DNA from: CAYYKK01 sp046351395
GTDB taxonomy: Bacteria; Myxococcota_A; Polyangia; Polyangiales; Polyangiaceae
Length of the DNA: 64,000 nt
Direction: 5' to 3'
Assembly: GCA_046351395.1 (NCBI GenBank)
Contig: JAXLYP010000021.1
Span: 1 to 64,000, forward strand
Position numbers and translations under genes: made by a program. This document shows, piece by piece, positions 9,097 through 16,914 of this stretch. The notes below the pieces were generated by a model. That model saw only the letters and a list, made by a program, of their open reading frames with translations, was not told where the DNA came from and did not search any database. How positions within the stretch are numbered: the stretch's first letter is position 1; each line of letters opens with the position of its first letter.

Positions 9097-9632
9097 GCCG
9101 GATCATCTCGCCCGACGAGGGCATCGACTGCGATCTCCTGGATCTCATCGATCCCCACGACCTACCGTACGACGAGGAGCTGCGCGCGGCGGTCGAATCC
9201 CGAATGGCGCCGTCCGCGGACCCACGAACCACCGAAGTTGTGCGTGTCATTTCGCGCATGAAGTATTCCCTTCAGGGGGCCGCCGGCGTCACGCAAAGCA
9301 TCCCACTGGCGGTCGGGATCGACACTTCCCGGTGGCGCAGCGGCAGCCTCGTCGTGCGCCTGTACAGCCAGACGTCATGGCCCGCGGGTTCGATCGTCAG
9401 CGTCGCGACGGACAATGTCTTGGTCGACGAGGACTCTCCCAACCTCACGTTCGTGGGCGAGCCTCGGACATCGCAGACCATCTCGGCGGCGACGCCTCCA
9501 GCGCTCTACGTCAAGGCACTCGCGCAGCCCATCGGTCCACAGCTACGGGTCGTCCTCGACTCGCACCTCGCAGTCGCGGTGGGCCTTCAAGAGTTTGAAC
9601 TCGCGGTCGACCTGATCGGGCGATTCAACTGA
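9093..9632 (+). CDS. Small protein of unknown function, paralogue of the island's first gene
   Basis: A 179-residue protein. The GTG start overlaps the RCC1 stop as GTGA and has GGAGG six bases upstream. The N-terminal 60 residues are acidic (DEGIDCDLLDLIDPHDLPYD), which the paralogue at 3889-4368 lacks. From about residue 70 it aligns with that paralogue, ending with PIGPQLRVVLD and a short beta-rich tail. No signal peptide or known domain. The five genes from 3889 to 9632 overlap or nearly touch and are probably one transcript. Confidence 0.7.
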   Translation: MSRIISPDEGIDCDLLDLIDPHDLPYDEELRAAVESRMAPSADPRTTEVVRVISRMKYSLQGAAGVTQSIPLAVGIDTSRWRSGSLVVRLYSQTSWPAGSIVSVATDNVLVDEDSPNLTFVGEPRTSQTISAATPPALYVKALAQPIGPQLRVVLDSHLAVAVGLQEFELAVDLIGRFN

Positions 9633-10150
9633 TGCCGGTCGGACGCGCAGCCACGGCGACTCTCGTCCGAAGAAGCCGCAGTCGAGCAGCTCCTGAACCT
9701 CTACCCGACGAGCCGAGCGAAGCCGATCACCTCCGGGACGCTCTGCGATCCGAGCGGAGCGCAGCGGAGGGCCTCCGGGAGATGCCGCGGTCCAAGCGGA
9801 GCGCAGCGGAGGGCCTCCGGGAGATGCTGCGTTCCAAGCGGAGCGCAGCAGAGGGCCTCCGGGAGATGCCGCGGTCCAAGCGGAGCGCAGCGGAGGGCCT
9901 CCGGGAGATGCGGCGGTCCAAGCGGAGCGCAGCGGCCGGCCTCCGGGAGATGCTGCGGTCCAAGCGGAGCGCAGCGGCCGGCCTCCGGGAGATGCCGCGG
10001 TCCAAGCGGAGCGCAGCCGGAGGGCCTCAGGGAGGCTCGGCGGTCCAAGCGGAGCGAAGCAGATGGCCTCCGGGAGATGCTGCAGTCCAAGCGGAGCGCA
10101 GTGGAGGGCTTCCGGGAGGCTCGGCGATCCAGACGGAGCGCATCGCCTGA
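9632..10150 (+). CDS. Possible repeat protein translated from the minisatellite (doubtful)
   Basis: An ATG that overlaps the preceding stop (TGATG) opens a 172-residue frame. Because the 42-bp DNA repeat is a multiple of three, it reads as 14-residue repeats of the type RSKRSAAEGLREMP, very basic and probably helical. Against it being a gene: other frames and the opposite strand are also open through the repeat, and no ribosome-binding site is visible. Its coupled start keeps it possible. Confidence 0.25.
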   Translation: MPVGRAATATLVRRSRSRAAPEPLPDEPSEADHLRDALRSERSAAEGLREMPRSKRSAAEGLREMLRSKRSAAEGLREMPRSKRSAAEGLREMRRSKRSAAAGLREMLRSKRSAAAGLREMPRSKRSAAGGPQGGSAVQAERSRWPPGDAAVQAERSGGLPGGSAIQTERIA

Positions 10151-10188
10151 CCCCCGGGGGACTCTGTGGTCCAAGCGGAGCGCAGCCG
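9730..10188. repeat. Minisatellite of about eleven 42-bp units
   Basis: Units begin GGTCCAAGCGGAGCGCAGCG and continue GAGGGCCTCCGGGAGATGC. Each holds a GGAGG-G-CCTCC inverted repeat that could form a small hairpin. Central units differ by only a few bases, while outer units are degraded, as expected for expansion by slippage or unequal crossover. The unit length keeps reading frames open on both strands. The array sits between the island operon and the MerR-like gene. Confidence 0.95.
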
Positions 10189-10214
10189 TGACTGTGTCGG
10201 CGTACCTTCGCTGC

Positions 10215-10814
10215 ATGGCTCGGCTGCGAAGGCGTTCCCCGAACTACAAGCGTCCAAGTCGCATCAAGCCGCGGTCGGGGTGGGCGCCGCTCGTCGTCGC
10301 GGGGTGGCTCGAGATCTCTCGCCGGACGCTCGGGGTCTATATGAAGAAGGGCCTCGTCCAGCGACCGAAGTACGCCGGCAACGCGACGCGACTCGAGGCC
10401 CAGCACATCGCCGAGCTCGTCGTCGCGCGCGATCTCGTCGGGACGAAGAAGTTGTCGCTCCCGAACGCGAGGAAGCAGATGGCGCTGCTCTCGACGGAGG
10501 CGATCGTCGCGCTCGCGAAGCAGCTGGTCGCGCCCAACACACCCCTCGGGGACGCGTTGGGCGTGAAGCCACCGCCACCGCCACCACCCGCCGTGCCCCC
10601 GGGCCCGCCCTTGGGATCGGAGCGCTGGGATCGCCTCGTTCTCCTGCCCGGATTCGAGGTGAGTCTCCGGAGCGACGCGCCCGACGATCTCCGCCTGCTC
10701 GTCGAGCGCATCCGCGCCACCTGCGCCAGGCTCCTCGAGGCCCGCGGGGCGCACGCCGCGGGGGGTGAGCCCGGATCGCGTGCGCCGAGCGGGAGCCCGC
10801 TAGAGCACCTCTAG
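10215..10814 (+). CDS. MerR-like DNA-binding protein
   Basis: A 199-residue protein with a basic N-terminus. Residues about 20-75 resemble a winged helix of the MerR type: WLEISRRTLGVYMKKGLVQ, then RLEAQHIAELVVARDLV. A Pro-rich linker follows, and then a short C-terminal domain with DAPDDLRLLVERIRATCARLL. No ligand- or metal-binding Cys is visible. The start is the ATG after the minisatellite; an in-frame ATG at 10077 lies inside the repeats and is less likely. A fragment of a sister copy lies at 3615-3790. The TAG stop lies inside the terminator palindrome. It may regulate the island, but nothing in the sequence proves it. Confidence 0.6.
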   Translation: MARLRRRSPNYKRPSRIKPRSGWAPLVVAGWLEISRRTLGVYMKKGLVQRPKYAGNATRLEAQHIAELVVARDLVGTKKLSLPNARKQMALLSTEAIVALAKQLVAPNTPLGDALGVKPPPPPPPAVPPGPPLGSERWDRLVLLPGFEVSLRSDAPDDLRLLVERIRATCARLLEARGAHAAGGEPGSRAPSGSPLEHL

Positions 10815-10847
10815 AGCACCGAGCAGAGTCGGTGCTCGGGCGCTCTA
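10812..10847. terminator. Bidirectional terminator palindrome between convergent genes
   Basis: Inner stem GAGCACCGA (10814-10822) pairs perfectly with TCGGTGCTC (10829-10837) around a six-base loop. An outer TAGAGC...GCTCTA pair frames the element. The TAG is the stop codon of the preceding gene. A similar element lies at 15830-15876. There is no T-run, as is common in GC-rich genomes. Confidence 0.7.
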
Positions 10848-10855
10848 CGCGTGCG

Positions 10856-13045
10856 TCACCAAATGCGGCACTTCTTGCTCGCGACCATCTTCGAGTCGGC
10901 CTTGCACTGGAAGGCCTGCGCGAACTCGGGGAGCTGGGACATGGGCCCGTTCACCCGGAACTTCGGGTACGAGTGGCCGTCGAGCGAGGCGAGGCGGCGG
11001 GTCTCCTCCTCGCGGTACTTCGCGCACCAGATCTGACCGGTCGAGATGAAGAACTGCTGGTCCTCGTTGTAGCCGTCCGCGATCGTCTCGGTCGGCGCGT
11101 CCTTGCGGAGCGCGCGGTACGCGCGGAACGCGAGCTTCATCCCGCCCACGTCCGCGATGTTCTCGCCCTCGGTGAGCTTGCCGTTCAGCTTCACGCCCGG
11201 GATGGGCTCGTACGCCGCGTACTGCTCCTCGACGCACTTCCCCTTCTCCTTGAACGTGGCCTCGACGCTCGGGGTCCACCAGCTGAGGAGGTTCCCGTCC
11301 TTGTTGTACTGCGAGCCCTCGTCGTCGAACCCGTGCGTGAGCTCGTGGCCCACGACCATGCCCATCGCCCCGAGGTTCACCGGGATCGTCGCCTTGGGGC
11401 TGTAGAACGGGACCTGCAGGATCCCCGCGGGGAAGACCATGTGGTTTCGCTGCGCGTCGTAGTACGCGTTCACCGTCGGCGCCGTCATCTGCCAGTCGTC
11501 GCGATCGACGGGCTTGCCCACCTTGGAGAAGTCATCCTTGAACCCCCACGCGGCGGCGGCGAGCGAGTTGTCTCCGTACGACGCGCCCACGGTGAAGTCG
11601 TAGTTCTTCCACTTCGCGGGGTAGCCGATGAGGAACGCCATCGCCTTGAGCTTCTCGCGCGCCTTCGCCGTCGTCGCCGCGTCCATCCAGTCGAGCTCGC
11701 CGAGGCGCTCGTCGAACGCGGCCTGGATCGCGTGGACGTAGTCCTCCGCCGCCTTGCGGTTGTCCCCTCCGAAGCGCAGATCGACGAACGGCTTCGCGAG
11801 CAGATCGCCGAGGTTCGCGTCCACCGCGCTGATGCAGCGCTTCCAGCGATCGCGCTGCGTCTGCTGGCCCGTGATGGCCTTCGTCAGGACGAACGCCTCG
11901 TCCTCGAACGCCTTCGACAGGATGGAGGACGTCTGGTGGAGGATCGTGAAGACGAGGTAGTTCTGGAGGACTTGGGGCTTCGAGCTCGTCAGCAGCCCGT
12001 CGAACGCCTTGAAGTAGTCGGGCGCGGTGACGTTGATGTCCTTCAGCTGAGGGAAGCCGATGTCCTTCACGTACGCGTCCCAGTCGAACGTCGGCGCGAT
12101 CTTCTTCAGCCCCTCGAGATCGAGCTTGTTGTACATCGTCGCGGGATCGCGGCGCTCCTCACGCGACTTCTGCGCGTTCGCGAGCGCGGTCTCGAACGTG
12201 AGCACGTCCGCCGCGGCGGCCGTCGCGTCCTTCTCGGAGTAGCCCGCGAGCTTCAGCATCGACGCGACGTGCTTCACGTACACCGCGCGGATCTCGACCT
12301 TCTTCGGATCCGTGCTGAGGTAGTAGTCCTTGTCCGAGAGGCCGAGCCCGCCCTGGTCGAAGCGGGCGATCATCTTCGTCGCGTCCTTGTCGTCCTGCTG
12401 CTTCGAGATGTCGAAGAACGGGTTGATCGCGGTGGCGTGGAGCTTCGCGACGAGCTTCTCGAGGCTCTTCGCGTCCGTGACCTTCTTCGCCTGATCGACG
12501 AACGCCTGGACGGGCTTCATGCCCGCCTTGTCGATCGCCTTCTCGTCCATGCACGAGGCGTAGAAGCGACCGAGCTTCCCCGCGTCCGTCTTCTCGGCCT
12601 TCTTCGCCGCGGCCGCCTCGAGGATCGCCTTCTCGTCCTCCTGGTTGCGCTTGTCGATCTCGTGGAAGCTGCGCGACCAGCGCGCCTTGTCCGCGGGGAT
12701 CTCCGTGTTCTTGATCCACGAGCCACACGCGAACTCGTAGAAATCCGTGCAAGGGTCGACCGTCTTGTCGAGCGCCGCGGACGACAGGCCGATCGCGTCC
12801 AGCGTGGACTTCTCCTCGGGCTTCTTCGGCCTCGGCGGCACCACCTCGGAGGCGACGGGGGTGGACGCGGCCGCGGACGCGGTCGTGCTCGCGCTCGCGA
12901 GCGGGGGATCTTTCGGCCCGGGCGTCTGGATGGGCGTGCTGCCGCACGCGGACACGACGCCCACGCCCGCCGCGCCGATCACGACGGCGGCGATCGTGGC
13001 CATGGACTCAATGCTTCGTACGGAACGAGAGGGCGAACGAGACAT
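10856..13045 (-). CDS. M13-family zinc metallopeptidase lipoprotein (neprilysin/PepO type)
   Basis: A 729-residue exported endopeptidase acting on small peptides. The start has AGGAGAG just upstream. The signal ends VVSAC, then a low-complexity spacer. The family's signature elements appear in order: VNAYYDAQRNHMVFPAG, the zinc site HELTH (His567, Glu568, His571) followed by GFDDEGSQYNKDG, the third ligand in GENIAD (Glu628), and the conserved C-terminal KKCRIW. Length and motifs match full-length M13 enzymes, so it should be active, probably anchored in the envelope. It diverges from another metallopeptidase lipoprotein across 166 bp (13046-13211). Confidence 0.95.
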   Translation of the reverse strand: MSRSPSRSVRSIESMATIAAVVIGAAGVGVVSACGSTPIQTPGPKDPPLASASTTASAAASTPVASEVVPPRPKKPEEKSTLDAIGLSSAALDKTVDPCTDFYEFACGSWIKNTEIPADKARWSRSFHEIDKRNQEDEKAILEAAAAKKAEKTDAGKLGRFYASCMDEKAIDKAGMKPVQAFVDQAKKVTDAKSLEKLVAKLHATAINPFFDISKQQDDKDATKMIARFDQGGLGLSDKDYYLSTDPKKVEIRAVYVKHVASMLKLAGYSEKDATAAAADVLTFETALANAQKSREERRDPATMYNKLDLEGLKKIAPTFDWDAYVKDIGFPQLKDINVTAPDYFKAFDGLLTSSKPQVLQNYLVFTILHQTSSILSKAFEDEAFVLTKAITGQQTQRDRWKRCISAVDANLGDLLAKPFVDLRFGGDNRKAAEDYVHAIQAAFDERLGELDWMDAATTAKAREKLKAMAFLIGYPAKWKNYDFTVGASYGDNSLAAAAWGFKDDFSKVGKPVDRDDWQMTAPTVNAYYDAQRNHMVFPAGILQVPFYSPKATIPVNLGAMGMVVGHELTHGFDDEGSQYNKDGNLLSWWTPSVEATFKEKGKCVEEQYAAYEPIPGVKLNGKLTEGENIADVGGMKLAFRAYRALRKDAPTETIADGYNEDQQFFISTGQIWCAKYREEETRRLASLDGHSYPKFRVNGPMSQLPEFAQAFQCKADSKMVASKKCRIW

Positions 13046-13211
13046 GGTCTCTCCTGGGGCGAGGCTACGAGCGCGGCGGAGCGCTCCTTTGCGCCCGACG
13101 CCGCCGCGGGTGGCCCGAGTGATGTGACGTCGACGCCGGAGTAGACCAACTCGGCTCACGCGGGTAGCGCGGGTCTTTTCGAGCACGGCCGAGCGGAGTA
13201 GGGTCCGGCCC

Positions 13212-15236
13212 ATGCGCACTGGGATCCTGCTCTCGACGATCGCCCTCGCCGCCCTCGCTTGCGCCCCCGCCAAGCCCGTCGACAAGCGCCTCGACGCGGA
13301 TCCGCCGCTCACCTCGGCGAGCGCGCCATCCATCCTCGATCAGCCCGCGGACTACTCGAAGCTCGACCGGGCGACGTTCAACCGCATGGCGATGCGCCTC
13401 AACGCGCCGATCTACTGGCTCTGGGACCAGAACGGGGACGGCAAGCCCGACCCGGACGAGATCAAATCTCTTCTCTTCTTCCCGATCACCGAGAAGTGGT
13501 CGGTGGGCGGCAAGTTCACGAAGGCGTTCGACGTCTATTACAAGCGCCTGGTGGACGCGTCGAAGGCGCCCGAGCCCACGGACGAGCGCGCGCGGCTCGT
13601 GCGCAAGGAGCTCGACGCGGCGTCGAGCTCCCTCATCTACACGGATCTCCGCGGCGCGAGCGACGAGACGAAGGAGGTCGTGCGCCACGTCCTCGCGGCG
13701 ACGAACGCGCTCGACGAGCTCTACGCGCACCAGATCGGGATCGTGGGCCTGCGCGATCAGCTCCCGCTCGACGAGGCGAGCCAGAGCTTGTTCCGCCGGA
13801 ACTGGGGGCCCGGCTGTGCGACCCCGGGGCTCGATCAGGACCCGAAGTGCAGCGCGATCCCCGGCATCAACTCCGCGCAGGTCGACGTCTATCCCGCGGA
13901 GCTCCAGCAGGGGGACGACGCGTGCACGCGCATGGAGAAGGACGCCACGATCGGCAAGCTGCTCTCGCCGTTCACCGTCATCCGCAAGACCGAGAAGGGG
14001 TACGTCGCGAAGGGCTACAACGAGGTCTACGGCGATCTCATGCGGCGCGTCGCGAAGGAGCTCCGCCTCGCGTCGAAGGCGATCACGAGCACGAGCGAGG
14101 CCGCGTTCAAGACCTACCTCGACAAGGCCGCGGACGGGTTCGAGTCGAACAACTGGGACCCCGCGGACGTGGCGTGGGCGGCGATGGACTCGCACAACTC
14201 GAAGTTCTACCTGCGCATCGCGCCGGACGAGACGGGCTGGGACCCGTGCAGCAAGCACGCGGGCTTCCAGGTGTCGTTCGCGTTCATCGATCCGAACGGG
14301 GTCGCCCTCCAGGACAAGCTCCAACCCAAGGAGCAGGACATGGAGGACGCGGTGGCGAAGGTCATCGGTAACCCGTACACGGCGCGCAAGGTGTCCTTCC
14401 ACTTGCCGGACTTCATCAACATCATCGCGAACGGCGGGGAAGCGCGGAGCGCGATCGGCGGGACGATCGGCGAGAGCTTGCCGAACTGGGGCCCGCTCAC
14501 GGAGAACGGCGCGGGCCGCACCGTCGCGATGTCGAACCTCTACGACGATCCGGACAGCCGCGCCGTGCGCCGCGCGAAGGCGGACAGCCTCTTCACGGCG
14601 GACATGATGAAGTACTACCCGACCGACAAGAACATCGGCTCGCTCGCTACGGTCCTCCACGAGGCGATGCACAACCTCGGCCCGAACAGCGAGTACAAGC
14701 TGAACGGTCAGAAGACGGAGGACATGCTCGGCGGGGACAACGCCGCGATGTACGAAGAGGCGAAGGCGCAGACGGGCGGCCTCTACCTGCTCGACGTGCT
14801 GCAGAAGAAGGGGCTCTTCACCGAGGAGGAGGTGAAGCAGACCTACCTCGACTCGATGGTCTGGGCGATGAACCACATCTCGCGCGGCATGTGGCGCGGG
14901 TCGGGCGCGAGCCGGAAGCGCAAGCCCTACAGCCAGCTCGCGGCGATCCAGGTGTTCTACTTCATCGAGCAGAAGGCGCTCATCTGGGACGAGAAGGCGC
15001 CGGCCGCGAACGGCAAGGACGTGGGCGCGTTCCGCATCGACTTCGAGAAGATGCCCTCCGCGATCCTGAACCTCACGCACGTCGTCGGGAACATCAAGGC
15101 GAAGGGCGACCGGAAGGTCGGCGAAGACGTCGCGAAGAAGTACGTCGAGGGCACTCAAGCGCTCCAGGACATCATCAAGGAGCGCTGCCTCCGCTTCGCG
15201 CAGCCGAACTTCGTCTACGGCATCGACTGGGAGTGA
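13212..15236 (+). CDS. M49-like zinc metallopeptidase lipoprotein with an EF-hand-like loop
   Basis: A 674-residue protein with a short lipoprotein signal (ALAC). Residues about 72-83 form a calcium-loop motif, DQNGDGKPDPDE, as in EF-hands. The probable zinc site is LHEAMHNLG (His483, Glu484, His487), with a helix further on carrying MYEEAKAQTG (Glu515/Glu516), the arrangement of dipeptidyl-peptidase III (M49) enzymes. Classical M49 has HExxxH; here spacing is HExxH, so family placement is by overall pattern. A Pro/Gly-rich mid-region follows the calcium loop. It diverges from the M13 gene and may act with it in peptide turnover. Confidence 0.75.
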   Translation: MRTGILLSTIALAALACAPAKPVDKRLDADPPLTSASAPSILDQPADYSKLDRATFNRMAMRLNAPIYWLWDQNGDGKPDPDEIKSLLFFPITEKWSVGGKFTKAFDVYYKRLVDASKAPEPTDERARLVRKELDAASSSLIYTDLRGASDETKEVVRHVLAATNALDELYAHQIGIVGLRDQLPLDEASQSLFRRNWGPGCATPGLDQDPKCSAIPGINSAQVDVYPAELQQGDDACTRMEKDATIGKLLSPFTVIRKTEKGYVAKGYNEVYGDLMRRVAKELRLASKAITSTSEAAFKTYLDKAADGFESNNWDPADVAWAAMDSHNSKFYLRIAPDETGWDPCSKHAGFQVSFAFIDPNGVALQDKLQPKEQDMEDAVAKVIGNPYTARKVSFHLPDFINIIANGGEARSAIGGTIGESLPNWGPLTENGAGRTVAMSNLYDDPDSRAVRRAKADSLFTADMMKYYPTDKNIGSLATVLHEAMHNLGPNSEYKLNGQKTEDMLGGDNAAMYEEAKAQTGGLYLLDVLQKKGLFTEEEVKQTYLDSMVWAMNHISRGMWRGSGASRKRKPYSQLAAIQVFYFIEQKALIWDEKAPAANGKDVGAFRIDFEKMPSAILNLTHVVGNIKAKGDRKVGEDVAKKYVEGTQALQDIIKERCLRFAQPNFVYGIDWE

Positions 15237-15262
15237 CGCGAGGGGGCGCCGCAGCGAGTGCT

Positions 15263-15832
15263 ATGCTGCTCGAGATGTGGCCGGCCGGGCTGGTGCATGA
15301 CGACGTTCGACCGATTCGACGCACCGAGTACGAAGCGCTCGCGGAGCGCGGGGTGTTCGAGGAGGAGCGCGTCGAGCTGCTCCGCGGTGTCATCGTCCGG
15401 ATGACACCCATCGGCCCCGACCACGACAGCGCCGTCGAGCGTCTGACCGAGCTCCTCGTCCGGGCGCTCGTCCCTCGCGCGACCGTTCGGATCCAGAGCT
15501 CGTTTGCCGCCTCGGACGACTCGGAGCCCCAGCCCGACGTCGCGGTGGTCCCTCGGGCGAGTTACCGCGCCGCGCACCCGCAGACGGCGTGGATCATCGT
15601 GGAGGTCGCCCGCAGCTCGTTGAAGCGGGATCGCGATCTCAAGGCGAAGCTCTACGCGGAGTCGAAGGTCGAGGAGTACTGGATCGTGAACCTCGTGGAC
15701 GAGGTCGTGGTCGTGCACTCGGAGATCGTGGGCGGGACCTACGGTCGAGTCGTCACGCATCGCCGCGGGGACGTCGTTCGACCCGCGCGCTTCCCGGACG
15801 TCGAGGTCCCGGTCTCCGACATCCTCGGCTAG
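15263..15832 (+). CDS. Uma2-family (DUF820) PD-(D/E)XK nuclease-like protein
   Basis: A 189-residue protein with the family layout: N-terminal RRTEYEALAERGVFEEERVELLRGVIV, then EPQPDVAVVP and IIVEVARSSLKRDRDLKAKLYAESKVEEYWIVNL. The Asp of QPDVAVV, the Glu of VEVA and the following Lys make the PD-(D/E)XK site, which looks complete. Family members are widespread and mostly uncharacterised; nuclease activity is inferred from fold. The start could also be ATG 15275. It follows the M49-like gene by 26 bases and ends in a shared terminator. Confidence 0.85.
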   Translation: MLLEMWPAGLVHDDVRPIRRTEYEALAERGVFEEERVELLRGVIVRMTPIGPDHDSAVERLTELLVRALVPRATVRIQSSFAASDDSEPQPDVAVVPRASYRAAHPQTAWIIVEVARSSLKRDRDLKAKLYAESKVEEYWIVNLVDEVVVVHSEIVGGTYGRVVTHRRGDVVRPARFPDVEVPVSDILG

Positions 15833-15876
15833 AGCATCGACCGGCACCGAGTATTCAAACCGGTCGGGGCGCTCTA
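15830..15876. terminator. Bidirectional terminator palindrome containing both stop codons
   Basis: Inner stem CGACCGG (15838-15844) pairs with CCGGTCG (15860-15866); an outer TAGAGC (15830-15835) pairs with GCTCTA (15871-15876). The TAG of each outer arm is the stop codon of the gene entering from that side, so two convergent genes end inside one palindrome. Its outer frame is the same as in the element at 10812-10847. Confidence 0.7.
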
Positions 15877-16914
15877 GAGGTCCAACGCGAGCCCGAGCGT
15901 GCCGAGCCCGCCTCGGATCCGCACGGTCGGTCGCGGAGACGGAGCATCCGGAGCGCTCACCGCGAACAGGACGACTCCCGTGAGCGCGCTGGCGAGGCCG
16001 AGGACGATCGCCGCCGTCGACGCGTCGGCGAGGGGCTTCGCGGCGTCGTCGAGATCGTACGCGTCGGGCGTGCAGACGGGCGTGCACTTCGCATCGCTCT
16101 CCGCGTGCTTCGCGATCGCGAGGCCGCCCGTGATCGCGCCCGCGACGAGGCCCGCGCCGCCCGCGGTGAGCGTGACGACCGACGCGACGCGCATCGCGGA
16201 GCGGCTCGGGCCGTCGACGCGAGCAGGCCTCGGGAGAGGCGGCAGGTCGGGGTGGGGCGCGGGGGGCGTCACGATCGGGGGCACCGCGACGGCGGCGCTG
16301 GACGCGATCGGAGGCGCGGGCGCGAGCTCGAGGACCGGCACCTCGACCGATGGCCTCGACGGCTCGTCCGTGATCGTGAACCGCTGCTCCCATGGGATGC
16401 GGCCCGGCGCCGACGCGACGACGACGTGCTCGCCCGGATCGAGCGGGATTGGCGTGCCCCACGCGGCGCGTCCGACGGCCGTCCCGTCACGCTGGAGCTC
16501 GAGCTCGGGCAGGTCACTGGCGGGCGGGACCACGAGCGTGAGCCTCGAGATCTTCGGCTCGACCGCCGCGATTTGCTGGGTCGCGAGCGCGATGCGATCG
16601 TCGCGGCCGTCGCGGCGCGCGAGCCCGAGCGCCTCGTTGAGCTCGGTCCACGCCGTCGCGAGCTTGCCCTCCCCGCGGTGGCAGATCGCGAGGTTGAGCA
16701 GCGTGCCCCCGCCTGGATCGAGCCGCTGGCTCTCCTCGAACTTGGGGCACGCCGCGGCGAAGTCCTTCTTCTCGAGGAGCGCGCGCCCATCCTGGAAGAG
16801 CTGCGTCGCGAGCGCGCGGTCGGCCTTCGTCGGCTCGGCCCGCGCGGGCGGGCACGCGAGCGCGACGGCGAGCGCGGCGACGAGGCGGGTGACGCGATGG
16901 CGCTCGGCGCTCAT
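15874..16914 (-). CDS. Exported TPR/PEGA-like protein coupled to a Ser/Thr kinase
   Basis: A 346-residue protein with a signal peptide (cleavage near ARA-EP). TPR-like helices follow (ATQLFQDGRALLEKKDFAAACPKFEESQRLDP), then a beta domain like PEGA (WGTPIPLDPGEHVVVASAPG). A Pro-rich stretch comes next, and two C-terminal hydrophobic segments (GGAGLVAGAITGGLAIA and AAIVLGLASALTGVVLFA). This layout is common beside myxobacterial kinases. Its ATG overlaps the kinase stop (ATGA). It may be a periplasmic partner or target-side sensor of the kinase; the pairing is inferred from coupling. Confidence 0.8.
   Translation of the reverse strand: MSAERHRVTRLVAALAVALACPPARAEPTKADRALATQLFQDGRALLEKKDFAAACPKFEESQRLDPGGGTLLNLAICHRGEGKLATAWTELNEALGLARRDGRDDRIALATQQIAAVEPKISRLTLVVPPASDLPELELQRDGTAVGRAAWGTPIPLDPGEHVVVASAPGRIPWEQRFTITDEPSRPSVEVPVLELAPAPPIASSAAVAVPPIVTPPAPHPDLPPLPRPARVDGPSRSAMRVASVVTLTAGGAGLVAGAITGGLAIAKHAESDAKCTPVCTPDAYDLDDAAKPLADASTAAIVLGLASALTGVVLFAVSAPDAPSPRPTVRIRGGLGTLGLALDL

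Noticed and set aside
9730..10188. CRISPR-like array
   Set aside because: Units are contiguous and identical throughout with no unique spacers; a minisatellite, not a CRISPR.
9543..10754. 403-residue minus-strand frame through the minisatellite
   Set aside because: Its length comes from the repeat being a multiple of three; no ribosome-binding site or non-repeat domain.
10832..13144. 770-residue plus-strand frame opposite the M13 peptidase
   Set aside because: Composition is that of an antisense frame, while the minus strand carries HELTH and GENIAD motifs.
15215..16462. 415-residue minus-strand frame over the Uma2 gene and the start of the TPR/PEGA gene
   Set aside because: Arg-rich shadow opposite two well-supported genes.
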